A model generated the notes under the pieces. It was not told the DNA's origin, did not search any database, and was given only the letters and a program-made list of their open reading frames with translations. A stretch of 64,000 nucleotides of DNA. It comes from Anaerolinea thermophila UNI-1. GTDB taxonomy: Bacteria > Chloroflexota > Anaerolineae > Anaerolineales > Anaerolineaceae. This document shows, one piece after another, positions 52,096-60,185 of this stretch. The stretch lies in assembly GCF_000199675.1 (NCBI RefSeq), contig NC_014960.1, forward strand, positions 3,038,001 through 3,102,000, read 5' to 3'. The number at the start of each line of letters is the position of its first letter. The stretch's first letter is position 1. The position numbers and the translations under genes were made by a program.

Positions 52096-53775
52096 ATGGC
52101 AAATGGGCGTGATCGCATCTTACTCGTCGAAAGCGATCCCGTTGTAGCGGACCTGATTGGCAGGCAGGCGCTGCAATCGGTAGGATATCAGGTGGTAGTG
52201 GTGGGCGACGGTAATTCTGCCATCGCCCGCGCCGTGCAATGGAATCCTGACCTGGTGCTGGCGAACCTTAACCTGCCGGGGTTAAGCGGCAAAGACCTCA
52301 TGGTTGCCCTGCAAGCCCAGGGCTTACAGATGCCGGTCATTTTGCTGGCAAACCGCGGACAGGAAGCCGATATTGTGCAAGCCTTCCGCCTGGGCGCCAC
52401 CGATTACCTGCTTCTGCCGGTGCGCGAAGCCGAAGTGGTCTCGGCAGTGGAGCGCGCGCTCAAACAGGTGCACGAACGCCGCGAACGCGAGCGCCTGCAA
52501 CAGCAACTGCAACAGACCAATCAGGAATTGCAACAACGCGTGCGCGAACTGACCACCATCTACTCGGTAGGTAAAGCCGTAACGTCTATTACCGATCTCT
52601 CCCTCTTAATGGACCGCATCCTCGAAGGCGCGGTGACCGTCACTCAGGCGGATGTGGGTTGGTTCCTGTTGCGCGATGAGGACAAAAAGCCCTTTGTGCT
52701 GGTTGCCAGCACAAACCTTCCCAACTCGCTGGGGGCGGTGCGCGGTAAACCCTGGGATGACTCCATCAGCGGGTTGGTTGCCATGTCCGGCGAGCCGTTG
52801 AGCATTCACGGCGAGCCGCTCAAACGCTTCAAGATTTCCAGTTTGGGACAGGCAGCCCTGATTGTGCCCATCAAAGCCGTTTCGCGAGCCCGCCGCCATG
52901 TAGTGGGTTTGCTGGTGATGATGCGCCGCGCCGCCAATGCCTTCAGCACCAGCGAACAGCACCTGCTCGAAGCCCTGGCAGATTACGCTTCCATTGCCCT
53001 GACCAATGCGCACCTCTTCCGCGCCGCTGAAGAGCGCGCCCGTTCGCTGGAACTGCTGGCGCAAAATGCCCGCATCGGGGAGCGCATCAATCACGACATC
53101 CTGAACACGGTGCGCGAATCCATGGCGGCGCCAATTTCCGCCGCGGCGGAAGCGCTGAACAAACTGGGCAAAGACCCTACCGCGCGCTGGCGAGCCGATC
53201 AGCGCCAGTTGCTCTCCACCATTCAGGAAAAACTGGATGTCCTGCACCAGATTGTGGAAGCCATTCCAACACCTACCTCGGGAGACACCCGTTCAACTCC
53301 GGCAAAACTGAACGATTTGATTCGCCAGGCGGTCACCCGCGCGCAAAAACTGGCACAACCTAACCGCCTGACCCTGACCACCGAATTGCCCCCCGAAAGT
53401 GTGACCGTGAATGTGGAAGCGGGATTGCTGGAGCCGGTGCTGGATAGTTTGCTGGCAACGGCCATGCGACTGAACGATTCGGGCGCTCCGGTGGTGATTC
53501 GCCTTGAACGAGAAAAAGATGGAAACGTCCACCTCGTGGTACGCATCGCAGGGGTTGTTTTGCCCCAGGCAGATGTGGAGCGCGTGATGAATGATACTTA
53601 CCCCATGACTTCCCCCTCAGCGCCGCGCTTCAGCGGGTTGGGCATCCGCATGGGGTTGATTCAGGAAATTCTCAGCCGCCAGGGAGCAAAAATCTGGCTG
53701 GAAAGTCAGAGCGGGAAAGGCACCGCTTTCCACCTCACCCTGCCCCCTGCACTTCAACTTTCGGGTAAACCGTAA
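52096..53775 (+). CDS. Degenerate receiver-GAF-kinase-like signalling protein
   Basis: 560 residues from ATG 52096 (MANGRDRILLVESDP). Receiver domain (about 5-120) in which the phospho-acceptor Asp is Asn: PDLVLANLNLPGLSG. Coiled coil (about 130-165), GAF domain (about 165-325, ADVGWFLLRDEDKKPFV...), then a HisKA/HATPase-like region with no HisKA phospho-His motif, an altered N box (LLATAMRLND) and no DxGxG, though LGIRMGLIQEILSRQGAKIWLES keeps the G2 shape. Probably a pseudokinase partner of the next gene, 3 bases downstream. TATATT/TATTAT box 6-8 bases before the ATG: leaderless. Confidence 0.82.
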   Translation: MANGRDRILLVESDPVVADLIGRQALQSVGYQVVVVGDGNSAIARAVQWNPDLVLANLNLPGLSGKDLMVALQAQGLQMPVILLANRGQEADIVQAFRLGATDYLLLPVREAEVVSAVERALKQVHERRERERLQQQLQQTNQELQQRVRELTTIYSVGKAVTSITDLSLLMDRILEGAVTVTQADVGWFLLRDEDKKPFVLVASTNLPNSLGAVRGKPWDDSISGLVAMSGEPLSIHGEPLKRFKISSLGQAALIVPIKAVSRARRHVVGLLVMMRRAANAFSTSEQHLLEALADYASIALTNAHLFRAAEERARSLELLAQNARIGERINHDILNTVRESMAAPISAAAEALNKLGKDPTARWRADQRQLLSTIQEKLDVLHQIVEAIPTPTSGDTRSTPAKLNDLIRQAVTRAQKLAQPNRLTLTTELPPESVTVNVEAGLLEPVLDSLLATAMRLNDSGAPVVIRLEREKDGNVHLVVRIAGVVLPQADVERVMNDTYPMTSPSAPRFSGLGIRMGLIQEILSRQGAKIWLESQSGKGTAFHLTLPPALQLSGKP

Positions 53776-53778
53776 CAC

Positions 53779-55704
53779 ATGATACCTCAAGCGACCGATA
53801 CGATTTTGATTGCTACCCCCAATCCACAGGTTAACTTCCTGCTGGAGCGGATTATTCGATCCATGGGGTACGGCGTGTTTGTCTGCGCGGATCGCGCCAG
53901 CCTCAAAACCCTTCCCTCGGGGTTGACTCCCACCATGATGTTCATCTCCGAAAAAATGGATGGTGAGAGCGCCGAACTGGAGACGGCTCGAGAACTCAGC
54001 CAGCGTTTTCCTGCCGCCCCCGCCGTGCTTTTCGTGGAACACGATCACCCCGAGAAACTTAAAGCCGCCATGCGCCTGGGATTTATCGAATATCTCTCCC
54101 TGCCCCTGCGCACCGATGATGTCATGCGGGTATTGCGTCATGCACTGGAAATTGGCAAATTGCGCCGCGAAGCCATCATGCTGGAGACCCGCCGCGCCAC
54201 TGCCAGTTTACAGCAACGCCTGGACGAACTGGAAACCCTTGCCCGCCTGGGACGCACCGTAGTCAGTTCCCTGGATCTGGATCATGTGCTCAGCGCGGTG
54301 GTGGACGCGGCGGTGGAAATGACCGGTGCCGAAGAGGGCAGTCTGCTTATGCTCGACCCGGCAACGGGAGAACTGTACATGCGCGCCGCGCGCAACTTTA
54401 ATGAAGACTTTGTGCGCACGTTCCGCCTGCCGGTGAAAGACACACTGGCGGGTACGGTTATCCGCACCGGTCAACCGGTTTTGCTGGACGACAGCACCCC
54501 ACAAAAAATCAAGACCACATATCTGGTACAGAGTTTGCTGTATGTGCCGCTGGCGGTACACGGACACACCTTTGGCGTATTGGGGGTGGATAACCGTCAA
54601 CATGGCATCCCCTTCACCGAGCATCATCTCAAACTGCTGGGAGCCCTGGCAGAGTTTGCCACCATTGCCATTGAAAATGCTCGCCTGTACACCGAAACCA
54701 TTACCGAGCGGCGCAAACTGGAAACCGTGCTGACCAACGTCCAGGACGGTGTGGTACTGATGGATCGGGAAAAACGCCTCTTGCTGGTCAATCAAACCGT
54801 GCGGCAGGCTTTTTCTCTCCCCGAAAATCATTTGACCGGACGTTCTTTCCGCGATGTGTTCAGCCATCCGGCTCTGCTGGAATTGCTGGAAGGGTTGGAG
54901 AATGGCACCGACCGCACTGAGGTGCAGGTAGAAGACGGCAGGTACTTCACCGTACGGGTGTCGCCCATCCCCGAAGTGGGCATTGCCCTGACCTTCTCGG
55001 ACATCACCAGCCTGAAGAAACTGGATCAGATCAAGAGCGATTTCGTCCACACGGTTTCGCACGACCTGCGCTCGCCGCTTACGGCAATTCTGGGATACGT
55101 GGAACTCATCGAACGGGTAGGGACGGTCAACGATCTGCAACGCGATTTCATCCGTCGCATTCAGGTCAGCGTGCACAACATCACCAGCCTGGTGGACGAT
55201 TTGCTCGACCTGGGACGCATCGAAGCCGGCTTCGATACCCGCAAAGAGCCGGTAGCCCTCGACGCCATCATCCGTTACAGCGTGGAAGGTTTCAAGAAAG
55301 CCCTGGGCGAAAAAGGGCATACCCTGCAGTTAGACCTGCCTGCTCAGGCGCCCAGTTTGCTCGCCAACCCGGTGCAGATGCGCCAGATGGTGGACAACCT
55401 GCTGGACAACGCCATCAAATACACTCCCCAGGGTGGAAAAATCCAGGTCTCCCTGCGGGTAGAAGGCAATCAACTGCTCTTCCAGGTGTCCGATAACGGC
55501 ATCGGCATTCCGCCCATCGACCTGCCCTACGTGTTCGACAAATTCTACCGCGCCAGCAACGCCGCGCCGGATGTTTCCGGAACCGGCTTGGGGCTGGCAA
55601 TTGTTAAGTCCATCGTGGAAGCACACGAAGGACGCATCTGGGTCGATTCAGCCGTAGGAACCGGCTCCACCTTCACCGTAGTACTCCCACTGAGCGGAGG
55701 ATAA
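53779..55704 (+). CDS. Sensor histidine kinase (receiver-like, GAF, PAS, HisKA, HATPase)
   Basis: 641 residues. N-terminal receiver-like fold (about 7-125) without a usable phospho-Asp (PTMMFISEKMDGE). GAF domain (about 155-310), PAS (about 315-415, VLTNVQDGVVLMDREKRLLLVNQ), HisKA with His428 in VHTVSHDLRSPLTAILGY, HATPase with N box QMVDNLLDNAIKYTPQGG, G1 VSDNGIGIPP, F box YVFDKFYR, G2 GTGLGLAIVKSIVEAHEGR. Soluble: no membrane helix, so it senses a cytoplasmic ligand through GAF/PAS. No response regulator gene is nearby. Confidence 0.93.
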   Translation: MIPQATDTILIATPNPQVNFLLERIIRSMGYGVFVCADRASLKTLPSGLTPTMMFISEKMDGESAELETARELSQRFPAAPAVLFVEHDHPEKLKAAMRLGFIEYLSLPLRTDDVMRVLRHALEIGKLRREAIMLETRRATASLQQRLDELETLARLGRTVVSSLDLDHVLSAVVDAAVEMTGAEEGSLLMLDPATGELYMRAARNFNEDFVRTFRLPVKDTLAGTVIRTGQPVLLDDSTPQKIKTTYLVQSLLYVPLAVHGHTFGVLGVDNRQHGIPFTEHHLKLLGALAEFATIAIENARLYTETITERRKLETVLTNVQDGVVLMDREKRLLLVNQTVRQAFSLPENHLTGRSFRDVFSHPALLELLEGLENGTDRTEVQVEDGRYFTVRVSPIPEVGIALTFSDITSLKKLDQIKSDFVHTVSHDLRSPLTAILGYVELIERVGTVNDLQRDFIRRIQVSVHNITSLVDDLLDLGRIEAGFDTRKEPVALDAIIRYSVEGFKKALGEKGHTLQLDLPAQAPSLLANPVQMRQMVDNLLDNAIKYTPQGGKIQVSLRVEGNQLLFQVSDNGIGIPPIDLPYVFDKFYRASNAAPDVSGTGLGLAIVKSIVEAHEGRIWVDSAVGTGSTFTVVLPLSGG

Positions 55705-55714
55705 AAACAACCCT

Positions 55715-57058
55715 ATGAGCATCTTTGACGGTCAGCGGTTGGACAACCGTACCTTTAAATTAGATATTGAGCGTATGCGCCGTGGCTGGTACAGCGATAA
55801 GTACTTTGTCAATATCGCCGTAATGCTCAATGAACTGTCACGCCGCAAGTACCTCTATCGGGGCGATAAACCCAACCTGCCCCCCCACATGGCTCCCAAT
55901 GACCTGCTGGTGGGCGATATTGAAGTAGAAATGCAGTGGTTTACACGCCGACCGGGCACAACCATCGTTGTCGGGGTAGACAAAGCCCTGACCATGCTGA
56001 AGCACTGCACCGGTTACTGGGACGGTGACCACTTCGTGGATACCCATGAACAACTGGAAGTGTGGGCAGTGCACGATGGCGCGCTGGTGCACTACAACGG
56101 CGACCCGCTCAACATTACGCCGGTGATGCGCGTGCGCGGGCGCTACCGCGATTTTGCCATGCTGGAAACGCCCACGCTGGGCATCCTCACCCGCGCCAGC
56201 CGGGTTGCTACCAATGTTTATGAGACGCTCATTGCCGCGCGGGGCAAGCCCGTGCTGTTCTTCCCGGCGCGCTTCGATGTCCACGAGGTGCAGGCGGCAG
56301 ATGGCTATGCCTACAACATTGCCGTTCAGCGCTTCAACATGGATTACGCCAGCACGCTGGGACCGTTTGTCTCCACCGATGCCCAGGGCGACTGGTGGGG
56401 CGGCTACGGCGGCGGCACCATTGCCCATGCCGCGATTGCCAGTTTCCTGGGTGATACAGCAGAAGCCATGCTGGCATTTTCCGAAGTGCTCCCCAAGAGC
56501 ATTCCCCGGATTGCCCTGGTGGACTTCAACAACGATTGCGTGGGCGACTCGCTACGGGTGTGCCGTAAGATGTTCGACCGCTACCGCGCTTTAATTGAAG
56601 AAGGCAAGCCCGACGAAGCCGAACGTTACCGCCTGTACGGAGTACGCCTGGATACCAGCGGAAGCCTGCGGGATATCTCCGTTCCGCCGCTGGGTGACCC
56701 GGACCTGGACCTGGGCGTCAACCCACGGCTGGTGTTCCTGGTGCGTCAGGCACTGGACAACGCCGCCGAAACCTGGGATGTGCCCCCGGAATGGGTGGAG
56801 CGCGCCCGTGAGTACTGCCGGGGGGTGAAAATCGTGGTCTCGGGCGGTTTCAACCCCGATAAAATCCGCCGCTTCGAAAAACTGGGCGTACCGGTGGATA
56901 TCTACGCGGTGGGTTCCTCGCTCTTCAACAACCATGGACCTACAGTCACCGACTTCACCGCTGACGTGGTGCGCGTCAAGGTACACGGTGAGTGGGTGGA
57001 TATGGCAAAGGTTGGGCGCCGTCCGCGCGACAACCCCGAAATGGAGCGCGTCTGGTAA
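55715..57058 (+). CDS. Nicotinate phosphoribosyltransferase-family protein
   Basis: 447 residues. N-terminal FKLDIERMRRGWYSDKYFVN (tyrosine/Asp of the type I NAPRTase entry), LETPTLGILTRASRVATNVYETLIAA, GKPVLFFPARFDVHEVQAADGYAYNIAV, VDFNNDCVGDSLRVCRKMFD, GVRLDTSGSLRD and VSGGFNPDKIRRFEKLGVPVDIYAVGSSL (phosphate loop). It makes nicotinate mononucleotide from nicotinate and PRPP in NAD salvage. 10 bases after the kinase gene; may be co-transcribed. The central HDVHE region differs from E. coli PncB, so a related quinolinate/nicotinate specificity is possible. Confidence 0.88.
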   Translation: MSIFDGQRLDNRTFKLDIERMRRGWYSDKYFVNIAVMLNELSRRKYLYRGDKPNLPPHMAPNDLLVGDIEVEMQWFTRRPGTTIVVGVDKALTMLKHCTGYWDGDHFVDTHEQLEVWAVHDGALVHYNGDPLNITPVMRVRGRYRDFAMLETPTLGILTRASRVATNVYETLIAARGKPVLFFPARFDVHEVQAADGYAYNIAVQRFNMDYASTLGPFVSTDAQGDWWGGYGGGTIAHAAIASFLGDTAEAMLAFSEVLPKSIPRIALVDFNNDCVGDSLRVCRKMFDRYRALIEEGKPDEAERYRLYGVRLDTSGSLRDISVPPLGDPDLDLGVNPRLVFLVRQALDNAAETWDVPPEWVERAREYCRGVKIVVSGGFNPDKIRRFEKLGVPVDIYAVGSSLFNNHGPTVTDFTADVVRVKVHGEWVDMAKVGRRPRDNPEMERVW

Positions 57059-57085
57059 TCGGCGGGCATGTTATAATCCTGAAGT

Positions 57086-57892
57086 ATGGACAGGAATTTT
57101 CGCCTTTTTACCATTGCTCTTGCCTTATGCCTGCTGATCGGACTGATGCTGACCGGCACAGTTTCACCTGCTACGGCTCAGCCCCTGGAGCAGGTCACCT
57201 ACCAGACGCCTACACCTCAGCCAGATGGACGTATCCTTTACATCGTCCAGCCGGGCGATAACTGCCTGCGGATTGAACTGCTCACCGGCGTGAAGGTGCA
57301 AACCCTGCGCGAACTCAACAACCTGGATTCTGCCTGTACACTGGTGCAGGGACAGGAACTGCTTTTAGGGGTGGTTACCCCCGAACCCACGCCAACCCTT
57401 GCACCCGATATCACCCCTACCCCCCTGCTCCCCACCCCCACTCCCATGCGGGGTACCGGTCAGGTGTGCGTCATCCTGTTTGCCGATCTGAACGGCGATG
57501 CCGTGCGTGAGGATAGCGAACCGCCGATTCTGGGCGGGGCAGTGAGCGTGACCGACCGTTCTGGCAATGTTTCCCTCTCCGGCTTAACTACCGATGACCC
57601 GGAAAATCCGCTGTGCTTTGCCGATGTGCCGGAAGGGGAATACAACGTCAGCCTGGCGGTACCACCGGGGTACAACCCAACCACAACCACCAGCGTGCCG
57701 ATTCAACTGCTGGCGGGAAATGTTTCGGTGATTGACTTTGGTGCACAAATCAGCGTCCGCCAACCGCCCCCTGGAGAGACGCAGAGCGGTGGGCGCTCGC
57801 CGCTCTTGCTGGTGCTGGGAGCACTGCTCGTCCTTGGGGGCATTGGGCTGGCTGTGTACGTGCGCCTGTTCCGAAATGTGGGCGGTGAATGA
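57086..57892 (+). CDS. Exported LysM / SdrD-B-like protein with C-terminal anchor
   Basis: 268 residues. Signal peptide (1-31, SPATA/Q). LysM-like domain (about 50-95, ILYIVQPGDNCLRIELLTGVKVQTLRELNN), Thr/Pro stalk, then a Cna-B/SdrD-B-like domain (about 125-225, VCVILFADLNGDAVREDSEPPILGGAVSVTD with Ca-binding-type Asp motif), and a C-terminal helix (PLLLVLGALLVLGGIGLAVYVRLF). Probably bound to the outer face of the membrane and to cell-wall glycan. TATAAT (57072-57077) is 8 bases before the ATG: leaderless. The stop overlaps the next gene as ATGA. Confidence 0.85.
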   Translation: MDRNFRLFTIALALCLLIGLMLTGTVSPATAQPLEQVTYQTPTPQPDGRILYIVQPGDNCLRIELLTGVKVQTLRELNNLDSACTLVQGQELLLGVVTPEPTPTLAPDITPTPLLPTPTPMRGTGQVCVILFADLNGDAVREDSEPPILGGAVSVTDRSGNVSLSGLTTDDPENPLCFADVPEGEYNVSLAVPPGYNPTTTTSVPIQLLAGNVSVIDFGAQISVRQPPPGETQSGGRSPLLLVLGALLVLGGIGLAVYVRLFRNVGGE

Positions 57893-58680
57893 GCCTTTCT
57901 GCTTTTGTGCCTGCCATTCTGCAACAACCGGACAAAGAACCGATTCGCCATGCTACGCTGAATCTGGCCGAGGCGCTGGCCGAGTCGGAAGAATTTCAAC
58001 GGTTTTTAGAGTCCGCTCAGACGGTGCATGGCAATGCTGAAGTGCACCGCTTGCTGGTAGCCATCCGTCAGGGACGCACCCGCTACGATCAGGGAGAAGC
58101 CCCTTCTCTTCAGTCACAGGTGGAAGCCCTGCCGGTGATGCGCGCCTACCGCCGCGCCGAGCAAGCCGTGCGCTTCCTGTTTTCAGCAGTGGTGCAGGAA
58201 ATCAGCCGTTCGGCGGGGGTGGACTTTCTGGAACACGTCCATCAAGAGATGAACGCCTGCGGGATGCCCGTTCACGTAGTTTCGGATGAGGTGCTCAACC
58301 TTCCCGAAACTTTGCCCGAGCCTTACGCCGAGCCCGCCCGCCGGTTAGGCGAAGCCCTGCATAACTCCCCGGAAGTGCAGGCTTATCTGGCGGTGCAGCG
58401 TGCCGTCCGTGAGGACATAGCACTGGCAAATTTACGGCGCGAGGTAGAGGAGATGGAAGAATCCTTCAACGTGCGTCGCGCCAGCGGATATTACCCGGCA
58501 AGCGGGGAACTGGAACTGTATGCTGAAAAACAGGCGGAATTGCGTCAGCACCCTCTCTTAAGAGCAGAAGAGGATGCCCGCGCGCAAGTGATGGAACTGT
58601 TCAGCGCCGTGCATACCCTGTTATCCAACTCGCTGGGGATTCTGTTCAGCGAACTGGCAAAAAAGCCGGGTTTATTTTGA
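57889..58680 (+). CDS. Tandem YlbF/YmcA-family protein
   Basis: 263 residues with two Com_YlbF-like helical units: about 17-115 (ATLNLAEALAESEEFQRFLES ... AVRFLFSAVVQEISR) and about 145-255 (PARRLGEALHNSPEVQAYL ... LFSAVHTLLSNSLGILFS). In Bacillus, YlbF, YmcA and YaaT form an Fe-S complex controlling RNase Y; here two units are fused. No clear Cys cluster is seen. Translationally coupled to the LysM gene by an ATGA overlap. Confidence 0.82.
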   Translation: MSLSAFVPAILQQPDKEPIRHATLNLAEALAESEEFQRFLESAQTVHGNAEVHRLLVAIRQGRTRYDQGEAPSLQSQVEALPVMRAYRRAEQAVRFLFSAVVQEISRSAGVDFLEHVHQEMNACGMPVHVVSDEVLNLPETLPEPYAEPARRLGEALHNSPEVQAYLAVQRAVREDIALANLRREVEEMEESFNVRRASGYYPASGELELYAEKQAELRQHPLLRAEEDARAQVMELFSAVHTLLSNSLGILFSELAKKPGLF

Positions 58681-58737
58681 GCATCTTTCCAAATTTCTTG
58701 AGTCTCATCAGGATGAGATAAAAAAGGATTGCAAGTT

Positions 58738-58852
58738 TTTACCGCAAAGGCGCAAAGTACGCAAAGAGGGGAAAGTGTGCGCCCAAAAGCGTTCACTTCG
58801 ACACGCTCGGAAAACGTTAATCTGCGTACCCTGAGCCTGCCGAAGGTTGCAG
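58738..58852. repeat. Dispersed composite repeat (copy 5)
   Basis: ACCGCAAAGGCGCAAAGTACG (from 58740) with three CGCAAAG-type units, then CTTCGACACGCTCGG (about 58797-58811) and CCCTGAGCCTGCCGAAGG (about 58829-58846). It lies between the YlbF gene and the BMP gene terminator; no gene is seen here. Confidence 0.65.
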
Positions 58853-58899
58853 GAAGGAAAACAAGGCAAAACTGCCATTTTTGAATGGTTCTTTGTTAC

Positions 58900-58936
58900 C
58901 CGAAAAGAAAGAGGGCGGCTTTTCAGCCGCCCTCTT
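58900..58936 (-). terminator. Terminator after the BMP lipoprotein gene
   Basis: AAGAGGGCGGCT (58909-58920) and AGCCGCCCTCTT (58925-58936), 12-bp stem, 4-base loop; minus-strand tail TTCTTTTC. Confidence 0.9.
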
Positions 58937-58956
58937 GTTCACAGGTTCATGCGGAC

Positions 58957-60012
58957 TTATTTGATGTCGGCGAGTTTGATCTTGCCGTCAATGATGTCCT
59001 TCTTGAGTTGCTCGATCTCAGCCTTCAGTTCGGCGGGAACCTTGCTGTCGAGGTTGTGGAACGGAGCAATGCCCACACCGTTGTTGGCGAGCGTACCGAC
59101 CACGTTCGTGCCACCCTTGAAGGCGCCATCTTTCACCTGCTTGGCAACCTCAAGCGTGGTGGCGTCCATGTTCTTCAACACCGAGGTCAGGATGATGTCC
59201 TGATAGCCTTCAGCGGTGAGGAACCAGTCGGAGTCCACGCCGATAATGAGGGCGTTACCGCGTTCCTTGACAGCGGCGGCGGTGCCCAGACCCACAGGCC
59301 CAGCCACGGGCATGATGATATCGGCGCCCTCGTCCATCAGGGTGATGCCGAACTCTTTACCCTTGGTCTGATCATCGAACGAGTTGGTGAACAAGCCCTT
59401 GTCGGGGGCAGCCAGGTCGTAACCCAGCACTTCCACGCTGGTGCCTTTCACCTGATTGTAGTATTTGACGCCGCGCACGAAGCCATCCATGAAGATGGTC
59501 ACGGGCGGGATGGGCAGACCGCCGAAAGTACCGACCTTGCCGGTCTTGGTCATGCCGGCGGCCAGGTAGCCAGCCAGGAAGGCAGCTTCATCGGTGGCGA
59601 ACACCTGACCCACCACATTGCTGATAGGCGGATCATAGGAGAAGTCCACGATGGAGAACTTGAAATCGGGGTTGGCTTCAGCCGCAGCTTTGGTGGCGTC
59701 GCCCAAAAGGAAGCCGACGGTCACGATCAGATCGCACTTCTCTTCGATGAAGGCGTTCAGGTTCTTCTCGTAATCGGCGACTTCTTTGGACTCCAGGTAC
59801 TTGGCTTCAAAGCCCAGTTCGTCTTGCGCGCGCAGAGCGCCCTTCCAGGCGGTGGCGTTGAAGGATTTGTCGTCAATACCACCGGTGTCGGTGACCTGAC
59901 AAATCAACTTCTTTTCAGGCGCCTGAGTGGCGGTCGCCTGGGGCGTGGTGCACGCGCTCAGAACGAGCGAAAGAACCAGCACCAGAGCCAGCACGAGGGA
60001 AAACTTTTTCAT
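58957..60012 (-). CDS. BMP-family nucleoside-binding lipoprotein
   Basis: 351 residues from ATG 60012 (MKKFSLVLALVLVLSLVLSAC); GGAGGAG lies 6 bases upstream, so the GTG at 60027 is rejected. Lipobox VLSAC with Cys21. BMP/TmpC domain: QVTDTGGIDDKSFNATAWKGALRAQDELG, IVTVGFLLGDATKAAAEANPDFKFSIVDF, ATDEAAFLAGYLAAGMTKTGKVGTFGG, MPVAGPVGLGTAAAVKERG, NALIIGVDSDWF. It binds purine nucleosides in studied members and should feed the ATPase and permeases encoded at 40-44 kb, from which it is separated by 15 kb. The leader carries a stable hairpin element. Confidence 0.94.
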   Translation of the reverse strand: MKKFSLVLALVLVLSLVLSACTTPQATATQAPEKKLICQVTDTGGIDDKSFNATAWKGALRAQDELGFEAKYLESKEVADYEKNLNAFIEEKCDLIVTVGFLLGDATKAAAEANPDFKFSIVDFSYDPPISNVVGQVFATDEAAFLAGYLAAGMTKTGKVGTFGGLPIPPVTIFMDGFVRGVKYYNQVKGTSVEVLGYDLAAPDKGLFTNSFDDQTKGKEFGITLMDEGADIIMPVAGPVGLGTAAAVKERGNALIIGVDSDWFLTAEGYQDIILTSVLKNMDATTLEVAKQVKDGAFKGGTNVVGTLANNGVGIAPFHNLDSKVPAELKAEIEQLKKDIIDGKIKLADIK

Positions 60013-60044
60013 ATGATTCTCCTCCACTGAGAATTAGGGTTTTA

Positions 60045-60104
60045 AGTTACACGGAAAACCAGAGAGATTGTCTAACAACAATCCAACTCTGGCTACCGGT
60101 AACT
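60045..60104 (-). promoter_or_regulatory. Structured 5' leader of the BMP gene
   Basis: Between TATACT (-10, 60114-60119) and the ribosome site the RNA can fold as nested stems: AGTTAC/GTAACT outside (60099-60104 with 60045-60050), CCAGAG/CTCTGG (60087-60092 with 60059-60064), then GATTGT/ACAATC at the tip. Internal loops CGGTAG and TTTTCCGT separate the outer and middle stems. It could be a cis-regulatory RNA or an mRNA stabiliser; it matches no riboswitch known to me. Confidence 0.5.
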
Positions 60105-60185
60105 GTATAGAAGAGTATAATGCGCTTTCCTGATGGATGCAAGTATGAGAAACGCCCTTTTTTTCTGATGAAAATCACAAGGTTT

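Noticed and set aside
11838..58852. CRISPR array
   Set aside because: The repeated motifs are dispersed over 47 kb and not regularly spaced; no cas genes are present.
60045..60104. Purine riboswitch before the BMP gene
   Set aside because: There is no three-way junction and none of the conserved purine-riboswitch core bases; only nested stems are present.
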